Numbered from the stretch's first letter, positions 6,035-13,219 are shown. The stretch: DNA of 14,375 nucleotides from CAYPIE01 sp964410665 (GCA_964410665.1 CAYPIE010000128.1:1-14375); one strand, 5' to 3'. The notes: generated by a model not told the origin, from the letters alone. Made by a program: numbers and translations.

Positions 6035-8722
6035 CTAAAAAGGAGCCGTAAAGCGATTGGTATGCTGCGGCGTGGGACGCCCCAACTGTTCGAGCAGGAA
6101 CTGTAAATCGCGCCAGACCTCGCGCTTCTTCTCGGGCGCCCGCCCAGGCAACAGATAAGCCGGGTGATAAGTGCAGACTAGTGGCACCCCGCGATAATCA
6201 AACCGCCGACCCCGCAAACGTGTCAGGCTGTCCGCTCGGTGGAGCAGCGCTTGCGCTGCGGTCGCGCCCAAAGTGCATAACAGGCGTGGTTGCACCAGTT
6301 CGATCTGGTGGTCGAGATAGCTCTGACAGTTGGTACACTCCAGGGGTACGGGTGATCGGTTGTTTGGTGGGCGACATTTGATCAGATTGGTCAGATAAAC
6401 TTCTTCACGTGTCCAGCCGCAGGCGGCAATCATCCGATCGAGCAGCTGGCCCGATGCGCCTACGAAGGGCATCCCATTGCGATCTTCTTCGCGTGCGGGT
6501 GCTTCGCCAATGAACATGACTGCGACGTCCACCTCCCCCGCCCCAAAGACCGGTTGGATGCGCGAGCGAACCAGTTCTGGGCATCTCGGACAATCTGCCA
6601 CTTCTTGCCGCACCAGCTCGAGTTCCCGACGTCGTTGCTCGGTTCCAAGCAGTTCGGTTGCCGCCGGAGCCGCTGGCGAGGGCTCGGTGGTTGGCGTCGT
6701 CGTGACTGGGGTGGCCGGGGGTGACCGCTGGGCCAACTGCTGCAACACGGCCTCAACCGCGGCCATCGATTTGGGCCGCTGTGCGGGATCTTCCTCCAGG
6801 CAAGCTTCAAGGAGCTCGGCCAATGCTGTGGGCAGCATCCGCCAGTGGCGTAACAAGGGCTGCGGAGTGCCAAAAAGAGCAAAGCAAGCCGTGCGGCCGA
6901 AGCCGTAAATGTCAGCAGTCGGCCCCACCGGAACCTCCGCTCGCCGCCTCATCTGTTCGGGAGCGGCATAATCGAGGGTACCGACGAAGCTCTGGCCGGC
7001 CAGGGAGTTGCTGCCCAGCCCCGGGGCCAGCCCGGTCGGGGAATGGAGGGCCAGGCCAAAATCGATCAGTTTGACCTCCCAGCCTTGTGGATTGTGCCGA
7101 ATAAGCAGATTGCCTGGTTTGACATCACGGTGCAGGATGCCACGGTCGTGAGCAGCCTGTAAGCCTTGGACGATGGGGTGGGCGATGCTTAGGAATGCAT
7201 CGATCGACAATACCCCCTCAGTCAAGACGTGCTCTTCCAGCGTCTGCCCGGGGAAGTAATCCATGACGAGGTAGGGCCGAGTGCGGCCCACGGTATCGGC
7301 AAACCCACCGTCCTGCAGGCGAATAATCGCGGGGTGGTCCAACTGGCGCAGCGTCTGGCCCTCGGCAAAGATCTGGCGAATATCGCGGGCGAGCTCATCA
7401 TCGCTGAGCACCTTGACCACCACCTCGACGTCGAGGTACTGATGCCGGCACAAGAAGGCGATGCCAAAGCCACCAACACCGAGGATGCGGATCGGTGCGT
7501 ACTTATCAAGCGGGAATGGGGTGAAGCGTTGCGGGTCTTTGGCCAGGGCCAGTTGCAGGGCGGTCAGGGCTCCTGCCCAGTCACGTTGTTCCAGGCAGGC
7601 CCGATAGACGTTGTAATGCGCTTCAGACTCGAGCTGTGGTGTCGGCACCAGTTCCGCGACCCGACCAAAGTCCGCCTGGGCCGCGGCAAAATCCCCATTC
7701 GCCACCTCGAGTTTCCCAATCGCATTGAGTAACGCTGGCAACTGGTCGCGCTCATCGGGCGGCAACTGACGGTAGCGCATCACCAACTCCCGCACCAGGA
7801 AACGTTCCTGATCGTTTCGGATCGACAGGCTATCACGCGGGCGTAAGGCGGCCTGGCCAAGATCCAGCCGTTCTTGCAGTCGCAGCACCGCCGCATAAAT
7901 CGCTTGGTTTTGTTCCCCTTGCCGCTGTTGTTCCACCTGCAGGTCCAGAACGGCCGTATGCGTGTCCTCAAGGGTTTGCAACAGCGTATCGAGTTGACCA
8001 CCGGCCTGCGTGAGCAGTTGATGCAGCTGAGCGAACAGCTGTTCCTGATCGCCTTGTAGCTGCTCCAGCTGAGCAAAGGTCAGTCCTTGGAACAGCCGTG
8101 CATCCTCCTCGACCGCGCGGCGAAAAAAATAGCGCACGGCAATGATCAACAAGGGCTGGTGGCCCTGTTCCGGACGCAGGGCCACCAGGGTGGCCAGTCG
8201 GGAAAAGCCGTGTTGTCGCAGATGGCTGGCCACTTCCTCGAGCAAGACCAGTTCGTGGTCGAGGATGGTCAATGGGTCGCGATGGGCGGCAAACTGGCCC
8301 ACCGCCTCGGCTAGTTGACTGGGATCCAAGTGGCCATGGGTCAACAATTGCTGCTGCTTTGCGGCTTGGAGCTCGCGTAGGCAATCGGGGCGGAAGGTGA
8401 GTTGGTCGGCAAAGCGAACAAAGTAGGTATGTTTGAAGAGTTGCTCGAGCTGCTCGCGAAAGCCTTGCTGTTCCGCGCGGATCAGCAGGCGTTTGGCCCG
8501 ATCCCAGACCGAGTCGCCGGCTAGGGCTAGTTCAAGGGCTTTCCAGGCTTGTTGATTGGCCCGCACCAGGGCCTCGGGTAGGCGTTCACTTTGGTCCACG
8601 AAATGGCGGTGCAGAAAGCCGGCCACCTTTTCGACGGCATAGCCAGCGCCCAAACCCACCGCCTGGCTCGCCCCTTCAACCAGCGGACGTAGGGCCAACA
8701 CCGAGAGGTTTTGTGCAATCAT
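6035..8722 (-). CDS. Ser/Thr protein kinase fused to family-4-type uracil-DNA glycosylase
   Basis: An 895-aa single reading frame with three parts. Residues 1-400 are helix-rich with coiled-coil-prone, Gln-rich stretches (about 205-290) and TPR-like helices (about 335-395); I cannot assign a family. Residues about 410-662 are a Hanks kinase with GVGGFG (415-420), Lys437, HRDVKPGN (531-538), DFG (554-556) and APE (587-589), so it looks catalytically complete. After a Pro/Thr/Ala linker (about 667-690), residues about 700-882 match iron-sulfur uracil-DNA glycosylases of the UdgA/type 4 group: Cys711, Cys714, Cys783 (in KCRPP) and Cys799 (in NCQSYL) fit the [4Fe-4S] ligands. GEAPAREED (739-747) is motif A and YHPAYLL (852-858) is motif B. 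The enzyme would remove uracil from DNA, perhaps under phosphorylation control. A GGAG Shine-Dalgarno (8732-8735) supports the ATG at 8722. Confidence 0.93.
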   Translation of the reverse strand: MIAQNLSVLALRPLVEGASQAVGLGAGYAVEKVAGFLHRHFVDQSERLPEALVRANQQAWKALELALAGDSVWDRAKRLLIRAEQQGFREQLEQLFKHTYFVRFADQLTFRPDCLRELQAAKQQQLLTHGHLDPSQLAEAVGQFAAHRDPLTILDHELVLLEEVASHLRQHGFSRLATLVALRPEQGHQPLLIIAVRYFFRRAVEEDARLFQGLTFAQLEQLQGDQEQLFAQLHQLLTQAGGQLDTLLQTLEDTHTAVLDLQVEQQRQGEQNQAIYAAVLRLQERLDLGQAALRPRDSLSIRNDQERFLVRELVMRYRQLPPDERDQLPALLNAIGKLEVANGDFAAAQADFGRVAELVPTPQLESEAHYNVYRACLEQRDWAGALTALQLALAKDPQRFTPFPLDKYAPIRILGVGGFGIAFLCRHQYLDVEVVVKVLSDDELARDIRQIFAEGQTLRQLDHPAIIRLQDGGFADTVGRTRPYLVMDYFPGQTLEEHVLTEGVLSIDAFLSIAHPIVQGLQAAHDRGILHRDVKPGNLLIRHNPQGWEVKLIDFGLALHSPTGLAPGLGSNSLAGQSFVGTLDYAAPEQMRRRAEVPVGPTADIYGFGRTACFALFGTPQPLLRHWRMLPTALAELLEACLEEDPAQRPKSMAAVEAVLQQLAQRSPPATPVTTTPTTEPSPAAPAATELLGTEQRRRELELVRQEVADCPRCPELVRSRIQPVFGAGEVDVAVMFIGEAPAREEDRNGMPFVGASGQLLDRMIAACGWTREEVYLTNLIKCRPPNNRSPVPLECTNCQSYLDHQIELVQPRLLCTLGATAAQALLHRADSLTRLRGRRFDYRGVPLVCTYHPAYLLPGRAPEKKREVWRDLQFLLEQLGRPTPQHTNRFTAPF

Positions 8723-8929
8723 CGAGGCGGTCTCCGCAAGCTGCGCTGCTCGAATCAGTTGTATTGTGCCTCGTCTTGGGGGCAGGGGACAAGGTCCGCA
8801 GGGAATCTTGGCGTCGTCGGCACGGACTTTTTTACCCGCTCTGCGGGTGGATTGCTCTTGTCAGCACCTGGAACCTACGTTAATAGCCTCTCGATTGTCG
8901 GTCGGGGGACCAGCATCTTGCGCACGTTT
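8723..8929. other. Intergenic divergent region between kinase-glycosylase and TolC-like genes
   Basis: This separates divergently transcribed genes and should hold both promoters. On the plus strand TTGTCA (8858-8863) and TAATAG (8881-8886) are spaced by 17 bases, a modest sigma-70-like candidate for the tolC-like gene. A 6-bp hairpin ACCCGC/GCGGGT (8834-8848) follows a T-run (8828-8833). The order T-run then stem is wrong for a terminator on either strand. No clear minus-strand promoter was found. The stretch reads open in the frame of the downstream gene, but its translation looks unlike a protein. Confidence 0.35.
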
Positions 8930-9090
8930 ATGACCTCGTGTCGACGTGCAGACAACCGTGGCGAGCAGTTGGTGCAAGCGGCGTGGCGGGCCTACTCCGG
9001 CACGGAGCGGCCGATGAAACCTTCCGCATGCTCCGCGACCACGGCTGGGAGGGGATTGCTTTCGAGGGGAATCGTTCGGACGGGGACTAA
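8930..9090 (+). pseudogene. Possible frameshifted small gene just upstream of the TolC-like gene
   Basis: Two adjacent frames each look coding, with GC-rich third positions. From the ATG at 8930 one frame reads protein-like text including GEQLVQAAWRAYSGTERP. Near 9005-9015 the sense appears to pass to the frame one base earlier, reading ADETFRMLRDHGWEGIAFEG and ending at TAA 9088-9090. Joined, they give a hydrophilic peptide of about 54 residues that would need one frameshift. The stop lies one base before the ATG of the TolC-like lipoprotein, an operon-like spacing. Alternatives are a short intact gene in the second frame from GTG 8938 (50 aa), a pseudogene, or chance open frames in GC-rich DNA. 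I recognise no family. Confidence 0.35.
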
Positions 9091-9091
9091 C

Positions 9092-11329
9092 ATGAAACGC
9101 TTGAAAGCAGCACTCGTAGGACTCGCTTTGCTGGTCGGCGGACTCGCCGGATGCAAGCAGCGGCTGTTTTTAGAACCGGGCGACTACGAGTACGCCGCGA
9201 GCATCGGCTTACCTCCCAACTTGGAAAACGACCCCCATGCGACGATTCTGCCGCCCAAGGTAAAACCCAACACGCCACCGGCCACGGTCCTCGACCCAGC
9301 CCGGAAGAAACGCTTCATCACCTTGGCTGAAGCGATGGCCATCGCCTTGGAACAAGGGACCACTGGTTTCACCGCCAACCTGGCCCTCAACATTGGTTCG
9401 GGCAACACCTATGTCGATAACTTGGTGTCGTTCGGCGGTCAGACCGTGGTCGGCGATGACTCGATTCGCGCCCTGGCCCTGGATCCGGCCATCGTTGGCG
9501 CCAACATTGAGCGTTCGCTGTCGAAGTTCGACGCCCAGTGGATTTCCAGTATGAACTGGCAGAAGCAGGACAATGCGGTCCAGAACCTGATTCAGAACTT
9601 CCAAAACGGTGACTTTGCCACTTTGAGCTCGGCTCTGCTCAAGCCGTTGCCCACCGGTGGTGTGGCCGGGATCACCTTCTCAACCGACTATACGTTACTG
9701 GAGACCGCACCCGCAGGTTTCGCGGTGATCAACCCCGCATACCGTCCGCGTCTGCAGGTGGCTTTTGAACAGCCTCTGTTGCAGGGCTATGGGGTTGAGA
9801 TCAACCAGTTGAGCCCGGGCCACCCGGGGAGCGTGTTGTCTCAGCTGGCCCCATCCGGCGGCCAGGGGACTGAGGGTATTTTGATTACTCGACTCCGCTA
9901 TGAGCAATCCCAAGCCGAGTTTCTGCGCGTGGTCAACTCGCTGTTGGCCAACGTGGAGGCTGCGTACTGGACCCTGTATGCCTCGTACTTCAACCTGTAC
10001 GCTCAGGAGCAGGCCTTGCGGCAATCCTTCAAAGCCTATGAATTAAACAAAGTTCGCTTTGAAGCGGGAGCCATTCCCCGACCCGACCTGGCCCAGACCG
10101 AAGCTCAGTTCCGTCTGTTCCAGGCACAACGGACCGCCGCAGTGCAACAGGTCTTGGAAAACGAGCGGCAACTTCGGGGCTTGCTAGGCTTGCCGGTGGG
10201 TGGGGACTATCGGCTGGTGCCCGCCGACAGCCCGACACTGGCACCCGTTCGGCCCGACTGGGATGAGTCCCTGCAGGAAACCATAGGCAATCGGCCGGAA
10301 CTCGTGTTGGCCCGCCAGGATCTGAAATTCCGCCAGCTCGACCTGCGTCTGCAGAAAAACGCCTTGCTACCCGACCTGCGTTTCACCGCGACCTATGACA
10401 TCAACGGCATCGGCACCCGGCTCGACGGGCCGACCGACGCCGGCAATGCCCTGGGCGGTTTGGCGGGCAATACCTTTAATACTTGGACGCTAGGCCTTCA
10501 GATGAATATGCCCTTGGGCTTTCGCGACGCCCATGCGCTCACCCGGATTGCTCGGCTCAACCTAGCCCGCAGCTACGCGATATTGAAGAATCAGGAGTTG
10601 AAGGCGACACGCTTTCTGGAACGACAATATCAGCAGATCTTCTCCAACTATGAATCGATCAAGGCGCTGCGCGCCAACCGCGAGGCCAACGCGGTGCAGC
10701 TTGCCGGTCGCTTCCGCGAGTTTGAGGTCGGTCGCGGTACCTTGGATATTCTCCTGGAAGCGCAGCGGTTTTATGCCGACGCAGTCCGTCAAGAATACGA
10801 GGCGATTGCCAACTACAACATTGCCCTTTCGAACTTCCAGTTCGCCAAGGGGGCCAGCCTGGTCTACAACAACATTCAGGTGGTCGATGCGCCGCTGCCC
10901 AATCTTGCTCTGGCCAGGGCCATCGAACATTATGAGCAGCGAACGCGGGCGTTGGTCCTGCGTGAACGGCAAAAGCCGGCCGGTAAGGAACGGCTGAGCT
11001 TGCCGACCCTGTTGCACCACACCGAGCCGTTGCCGGACATTCCCATGGATCTCACCCAAGACGATCGTCCTATAGATCCGTTGAAGGGGAATGATGGAGC
11101 AACACTGCCCACGCCAAAGCCGACCGCGCCGCCGATCCCGCCGACGTACGTGCCCAACAATGGCGTCGGGGGCAAGACAGAGACTTCGTTGCCCGTGTTG
11201 CAGCGGAGCACGCCATTGCCGTCGCCGCCCTCCCGTCGGATCCTGCCGCCTCGGGAACCGGGCAAACCCCAAGAATTGCCACCAGGCACCACGACGTACA
11301 TTCCGACTATCACCCCAGGACGCCAGTGA
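9092..11329 (+). CDS. TolC-family outer-membrane efflux lipoprotein
   Basis: A 745-aa protein expected to form a trimeric channel in the outer membrane for efflux or type I secretion. The first 20 residues are a lipoprotein signal peptide: basic MKRLK, a hydrophobic core, then lipobox LAGC with Cys21 as the lipidated residue. The central part (about 90-620) holds the long, Ala/Gln/Arg-rich helices of two OEP repeats. The family-typical heptad-rich stretch begins near LRYEQSQAEFLRVV, and the GxLPRxDL-like motif appears as AGAIPRPDLAQTEAQ. The last 95 or so residues are a proline-rich tail, unusual for TolC, which might bind peptidoglycan or other envelope partners. I chose the ATG at 9092 because the signal peptide starts there and GGGGA lies 5 bases upstream; the frame is open back to 8711. 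No pump or adaptor gene is in the window. It overlaps the next gene by 4 bases. Confidence 0.92.
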   Translation: MKRLKAALVGLALLVGGLAGCKQRLFLEPGDYEYAASIGLPPNLENDPHATILPPKVKPNTPPATVLDPARKKRFITLAEAMAIALEQGTTGFTANLALNIGSGNTYVDNLVSFGGQTVVGDDSIRALALDPAIVGANIERSLSKFDAQWISSMNWQKQDNAVQNLIQNFQNGDFATLSSALLKPLPTGGVAGITFSTDYTLLETAPAGFAVINPAYRPRLQVAFEQPLLQGYGVEINQLSPGHPGSVLSQLAPSGGQGTEGILITRLRYEQSQAEFLRVVNSLLANVEAAYWTLYASYFNLYAQEQALRQSFKAYELNKVRFEAGAIPRPDLAQTEAQFRLFQAQRTAAVQQVLENERQLRGLLGLPVGGDYRLVPADSPTLAPVRPDWDESLQETIGNRPELVLARQDLKFRQLDLRLQKNALLPDLRFTATYDINGIGTRLDGPTDAGNALGGLAGNTFNTWTLGLQMNMPLGFRDAHALTRIARLNLARSYAILKNQELKATRFLERQYQQIFSNYESIKALRANREANAVQLAGRFREFEVGRGTLDILLEAQRFYADAVRQEYEAIANYNIALSNFQFAKGASLVYNNIQVVDAPLPNLALARAIEHYEQRTRALVLRERQKPAGKERLSLPTLLHHTEPLPDIPMDLTQDDRPIDPLKGNDGATLPTPKPTAPPIPPTYVPNNGVGGKTETSLPVLQRSTPLPSPPSRRILPPREPGKPQELPPGTTTYIPTITPGRQ

Positions 11330-12309
11330 CTAGTATTTTTGTATACGAATATCTGAGTGCCCAACGAGCCGACGTGAGCGATCCGTCGGCTCGACTCTTG
11401 CGCCACCAGGGGCAGGCGATGCTCGATGCGGTCGCTGCCGATTTCCGCCAGGTTGCCGGCCTCCGTGTCGATACGTTCACCTTGGATGACCATCCGGGAG
11501 CAGGCGAAGCGATCCTGTTTCGCCGCCGCGCGGCGGTGGCCGAATTCTCCTTGCTCATTGCCCCGGAGTTTGATGACATTCTGGAAACGCGCTGTCTGTG
11601 GGTCCGCGAGGCCGGCGGGCGACTGCTGGGCCCCAGTCTCGAGGCGGTCCGGCTTACCGCAGACAAATATCAGTTGGCCCAGTATTTACGCACCTTGGGC
11701 GTGCCTACCCCCAAGGTCTGGACCGTACAGAATCCGCAGCCGGCCGGTTTCCCACAGGTCTGGAAACCTCGTTTCGGTGCGGGTTCGTTAGCGACTTATC
11801 AAATTGCCCATCCCGAGCAGTTCTATTCGCTCCGGACCCAACTGGAGGAAGAGGGCTGGGTGGGCGAAATGATCGGCCAGGAATGGGTTGCGGGCATCCC
11901 GATCGGCGTATCTTTTTTGGCTGGGCCGCACACCCTGGTGCCCCTATTGCCCAGTTATCAGGTGATCGCCAATCAGGGACGGATCAAGTACCAGGGCGGT
12001 CGGATGCCGGTGCCAGAGCCATGGGCTCGTCGGGCGATCGCGGTGGCCCGTCAGGCCTTGCAAGGCATTCCAGGACTGTTGGGGTTCGTCGGCGTCGATG
12101 TGTTACTCGACGAGACCGGACGTGGCCGCGATCTGGTCCTTGAGATCAACCCGCGGCTTACCACATCGTATGTCGGACTGCGCGCGCTGAGCCTGGAGAA
12201 TTTAGCGGAGGTAATGCTGCTCCTGGCCAAGCAACAACCCCACCCTCCGTTACGCTGGCGGGAGCAGGCGGTAACGTTTACAACCGATGGAGCGATTGAG
12301 GTGGTATAG
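11326..12309 (+). CDS. ATP-grasp ligase, MfnD (tyramine-glutamate ligase)-like
   Basis: A 327-aa cytosolic ATP-grasp enzyme, predicted to activate a carboxylate by ATP and join it to an amine. It opens with SIFVYEYLSA, typical of the MfnD-like group. Other landmarks are DKYQLAQYL (113-121), the ATP-contacting lysine in WKPRFGAGS (146-154), EWVAG (186-190), and the Mg-binding end GVDVLLD (256-262) plus LEINPRLTTSYVGLR (272-286). MfnD in methanogens links glutamate to tyramine for methanofuran. Relatives occur in bacteria that use tetrahydromethanopterin C1 chemistry, including planctomycetes. No other C1 gene is in this window, so the substrate remains inferred. The GTG start overlaps the TGA of the TolC-like gene in a GTGA quartet, which indicates translational coupling. 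It converges with the minus-strand ferredoxin-like gene, whose stop lies 7 bases away. Confidence 0.88.
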   Translation: MTSIFVYEYLSAQRADVSDPSARLLRHQGQAMLDAVAADFRQVAGLRVDTFTLDDHPGAGEAILFRRRAAVAEFSLLIAPEFDDILETRCLWVREAGGRLLGPSLEAVRLTADKYQLAQYLRTLGVPTPKVWTVQNPQPAGFPQVWKPRFGAGSLATYQIAHPEQFYSLRTQLEEEGWVGEMIGQEWVAGIPIGVSFLAGPHTLVPLLPSYQVIANQGRIKYQGGRMPVPEPWARRAIAVARQALQGIPGLLGFVGVDVLLDETGRGRDLVLEINPRLTTSYVGLRALSLENLAEVMLLLAKQQPHPPLRWREQAVTFTTDGAIEVV

Positions 12310-12316
12310 CCAGCAA

Positions 12317-12577
12317 TTACGCGAACACCGGCAGGGGCACCAGGCTGGGTCGCGATGCTGCTTCGATACGCGCCAGCTCACGCTGAAGAATCTTGTGGAT
12401 GCGTTTACAACAGGCAGTGCAGCCATCGCCTGCGCCAGTACACGCACGCACCTGGTCGAGCGTCTCCAACTGATCGAGATGAATGGCCTCGATGAGCATC
12501 TGCTCGGTGACCTTGAGGCAACGGCAGAGATAGGCCGGGTTGGAATGGGGGGCATGCGCCAGAACGGAAGCAGTCAT
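12317..12577 (-). CDS. bfd: Bacterioferritin-associated ferredoxin-like [2Fe-2S] protein
   Basis: An 86-aa protein with the BFD-type [2Fe-2S] fold signature: C-x-C at Cys18 and Cys20 (YLCRCLKVTEQ), a helical spacer, then GAGDGCTAC with Cys53 and Cys56 as the second pair. Extra cysteines are at 46 and 57. In E. coli, Bfd donates electrons to bacterioferritin so that stored ferric iron is released. Some relatives are instead electron carriers in other enzymes, so the partner here is uncertain; no bacterioferritin is in the window. The tail after about residue 62 is longer than in E. coli Bfd (64 aa in all). I prefer the ATG at 12577; a TTG at 12721 would add 48 unlikely residues starting against the tRNA-His gene. 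A perfect Fur-like palindrome sits 43 bases upstream, fitting iron control. Confidence 0.8.
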   Translation of the reverse strand: MTASVLAHAPHSNPAYLCRCLKVTEQMLIEAIHLDQLETLDQVRACTGAGDGCTACCKRIHKILQRELARIEAASRPSLVPLPVFA

Positions 12578-12620
12578 ACATCGACTCGCTAACAAGCAGA
12601 TCGGGCAACAGGCGTGGGAC

Positions 12621-12635
12621 TGAGACTTAGTCTCA
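12621..12635 (-). promoter_or_regulatory. Fur-type box upstream of the bfd-like gene
   Basis: TGAGACTTAGTCTCA is a perfect 7-1-7 palindrome. It keeps the conserved frame of the classical Fur 7-1-7 motif (TGATAATNATTATCA): TGA, A, T on one side and A, T, TCA on the other. It lies in a local AT-rich patch 43 bases before the bfd-like ATG. Possible -10 hexamers (TAGATA or TAGGAT on the minus strand) lie just upstream of the box, so a bound repressor would cover the start of transcription. Iron-responsive bfd regulation by Fur is well established in other bacteria; its use here is inferred. Confidence 0.65.
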
Positions 12636-12722
12636 ATATCTATGCTTATCCTACCACGGCCGATGAGGTCGTCAAGCGGAAAAGGGGGCAATGTGTAGTC
12701 GGTGCGCACCAACCAAGTCAAG

Positions 12723-12797
12723 GCCCTGAGACGGGAATCGAACCCGCGCTACGGCGGTCACAGGGCCGCGTGCTCAAACCGCTACACTACCCAGGGC
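12723..12797 (-). tRNA. tRNA-His (GTG)
   Basis: A cloverleaf with a 7-bp acceptor (CCCTGGG/CTCAGGG, one G-U), an extra 5' G at -1 facing C73 (the hallmark of tRNA-His), U8, D stem GTGT/GCAC, and T loop TTCGATT. Anticodon loop CTGTGAC gives GTG. The anticodon stem has one C-C mismatch next to the loop (31:39). No CCA is encoded. It is the last gene of the array in the direction of transcription. Confidence 0.85.
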
Positions 12798-12820
12798 ATC
12801 GAAGTGCGACCGAAATGAGG

Positions 12821-12909
12821 CGGAAGGGATGGGAGTTGAACCCACACCACCGTCAAGGGTGGAACACCTTAGCAGGGCGTCCCGGCGAACCGTTATCCGG
12901 CTCCCTTCC
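12821..12909 (-). tRNA. tRNA-Ser (GCT)
   Basis: A class II tRNA: acceptor GGAAGGG/CCCTTCC, D stem CCGG/CCGG, anticodon loop CTGCTAA (GCT, codons AGC/AGU), long variable arm CCACC/GGTGG, T loop TTCAACT, and discriminator G73 as expected for serine. Position 8 is A, not the near-universal U. CCA is not encoded. Confidence 0.85.
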
Positions 12910-12917
12910 GTAATCAG

Positions 12918-12988
12918 TGGACCGACCGGGAATTGAACCCGGACTGCCGGCATGCCGAGCCAGCGTCATCCCGTTCGACCATCGGCCC
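12918..12988 (-). tRNA. tRNA-Ala (GGC), with C33
   Basis: Acceptor GGGCCGA/TCGGTCC contains a G3-U70 wobble pair, the alanine identity element, and A73 follows. U8 is present, the D stem is GTC/GAC, the anticodon stem is CTGGC/GCCGG, and the T arm is CCGGG/CCCGG. The loop TCGGCAT gives anticodon GGC in the normal position but has C at position 33 where U is almost invariant. No CCA is encoded. Confidence 0.8.
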
Positions 12989-12994
12989 GCAAGA

Positions 12995-13063
12995 TTGCAG
13001 ACCCCGGACTCGAACCGGACCACCAAGCATATGAGGCTCGGCCGGGCACCTGCCCGTCTGCAT
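12995..13063 (-). tRNA. tRNA-Met (CAT), shortened D region
   Basis: Acceptor TGCAGAC/GTCTGCA is a perfect 7 bp, with A73. Anticodon loop CTCATAT gives CAT, the anticodon stem is CGAGC/GCTTG, and the T arm has loop TTCGAGT. Only 15 bases separate acceptor and anticodon stems (normally about 19), folding as GGGC/GCCC around a 4-base loop, and position 8 is G. The T1-A72 pair and lack of three G-C pairs in the anticodon stem argue against an initiator. It could instead be an Ile2 tRNA read with lysidine at position 34. Confidence 0.7.
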
Positions 13064-13064
13064 T

Positions 13065-13138
13065 GACCAGAGTGGGAGTCGAACCCACAATCATCAGGCC
13101 CTCGACCTGACCGCTCTACCCAGTTGGCGTACCTGGCC
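13065..13138 (-). tRNA. tRNA-Leu-like (GAG), class I with C33
   Basis: Acceptor GGCCAGG/TCTGGTC (7 bp with two G-U pairs), U8 and A9, D stem CGC/GCG, perfect anticodon stem TCAGG/CCTGA, T arm GTGGG/CCCAC, A73. Loop TCGAGGG gives anticodon GAG with C33. The variable region is only 5 bases, whereas bacterial leucine tRNAs have a long variable arm, so LeuRS charging is uncertain. Only one base separates it from the Met gene. Confidence 0.7.
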
Positions 13139-13147
13139 ATGTGAAAG

Positions 13148-13219
13148 TCCCCAGGGTCGGTATCGAACCAACTCCTCGAGTGCTTCAGACTCGCGCTCTA
13201 CCGTTTGAGCTACCCGGGG
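13148..13219 (-). tRNA. tRNA-Phe (GAA)
   Basis: Acceptor CCCCGGG/CCTGGGG (one G-U), U8, A9, canonical D arm GCTC/GAGC, anticodon stem CGAGT/ACTCG with loop CTGAAGC (GAA), T loop TTCGATA, A73. C1-G72 replaces the usual G1-C72. Otherwise this is one of the most regular members of the array. Confidence 0.88.

Noticed and set aside
8828..8848. Intrinsic terminator
   Set aside because: The T-run precedes the stem on the plus strand and is an A-run on the minus strand, so the polarity is wrong in both directions.
8711..9091. N-terminal extension of the TolC-like protein by 127 residues
   Set aside because: The extension would bury a clear lipoprotein signal peptide. The internal ATG at 9092 has a purine-rich ribosome site and the correct lipobox spacing.
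12578..12721. Longer bfd-like protein from a TTG start with extra cysteines
   Set aside because: It needs a TTG codon immediately after the tRNA-His gene, would translate through the Fur-like box, and adds residues with no family match that I recognise.
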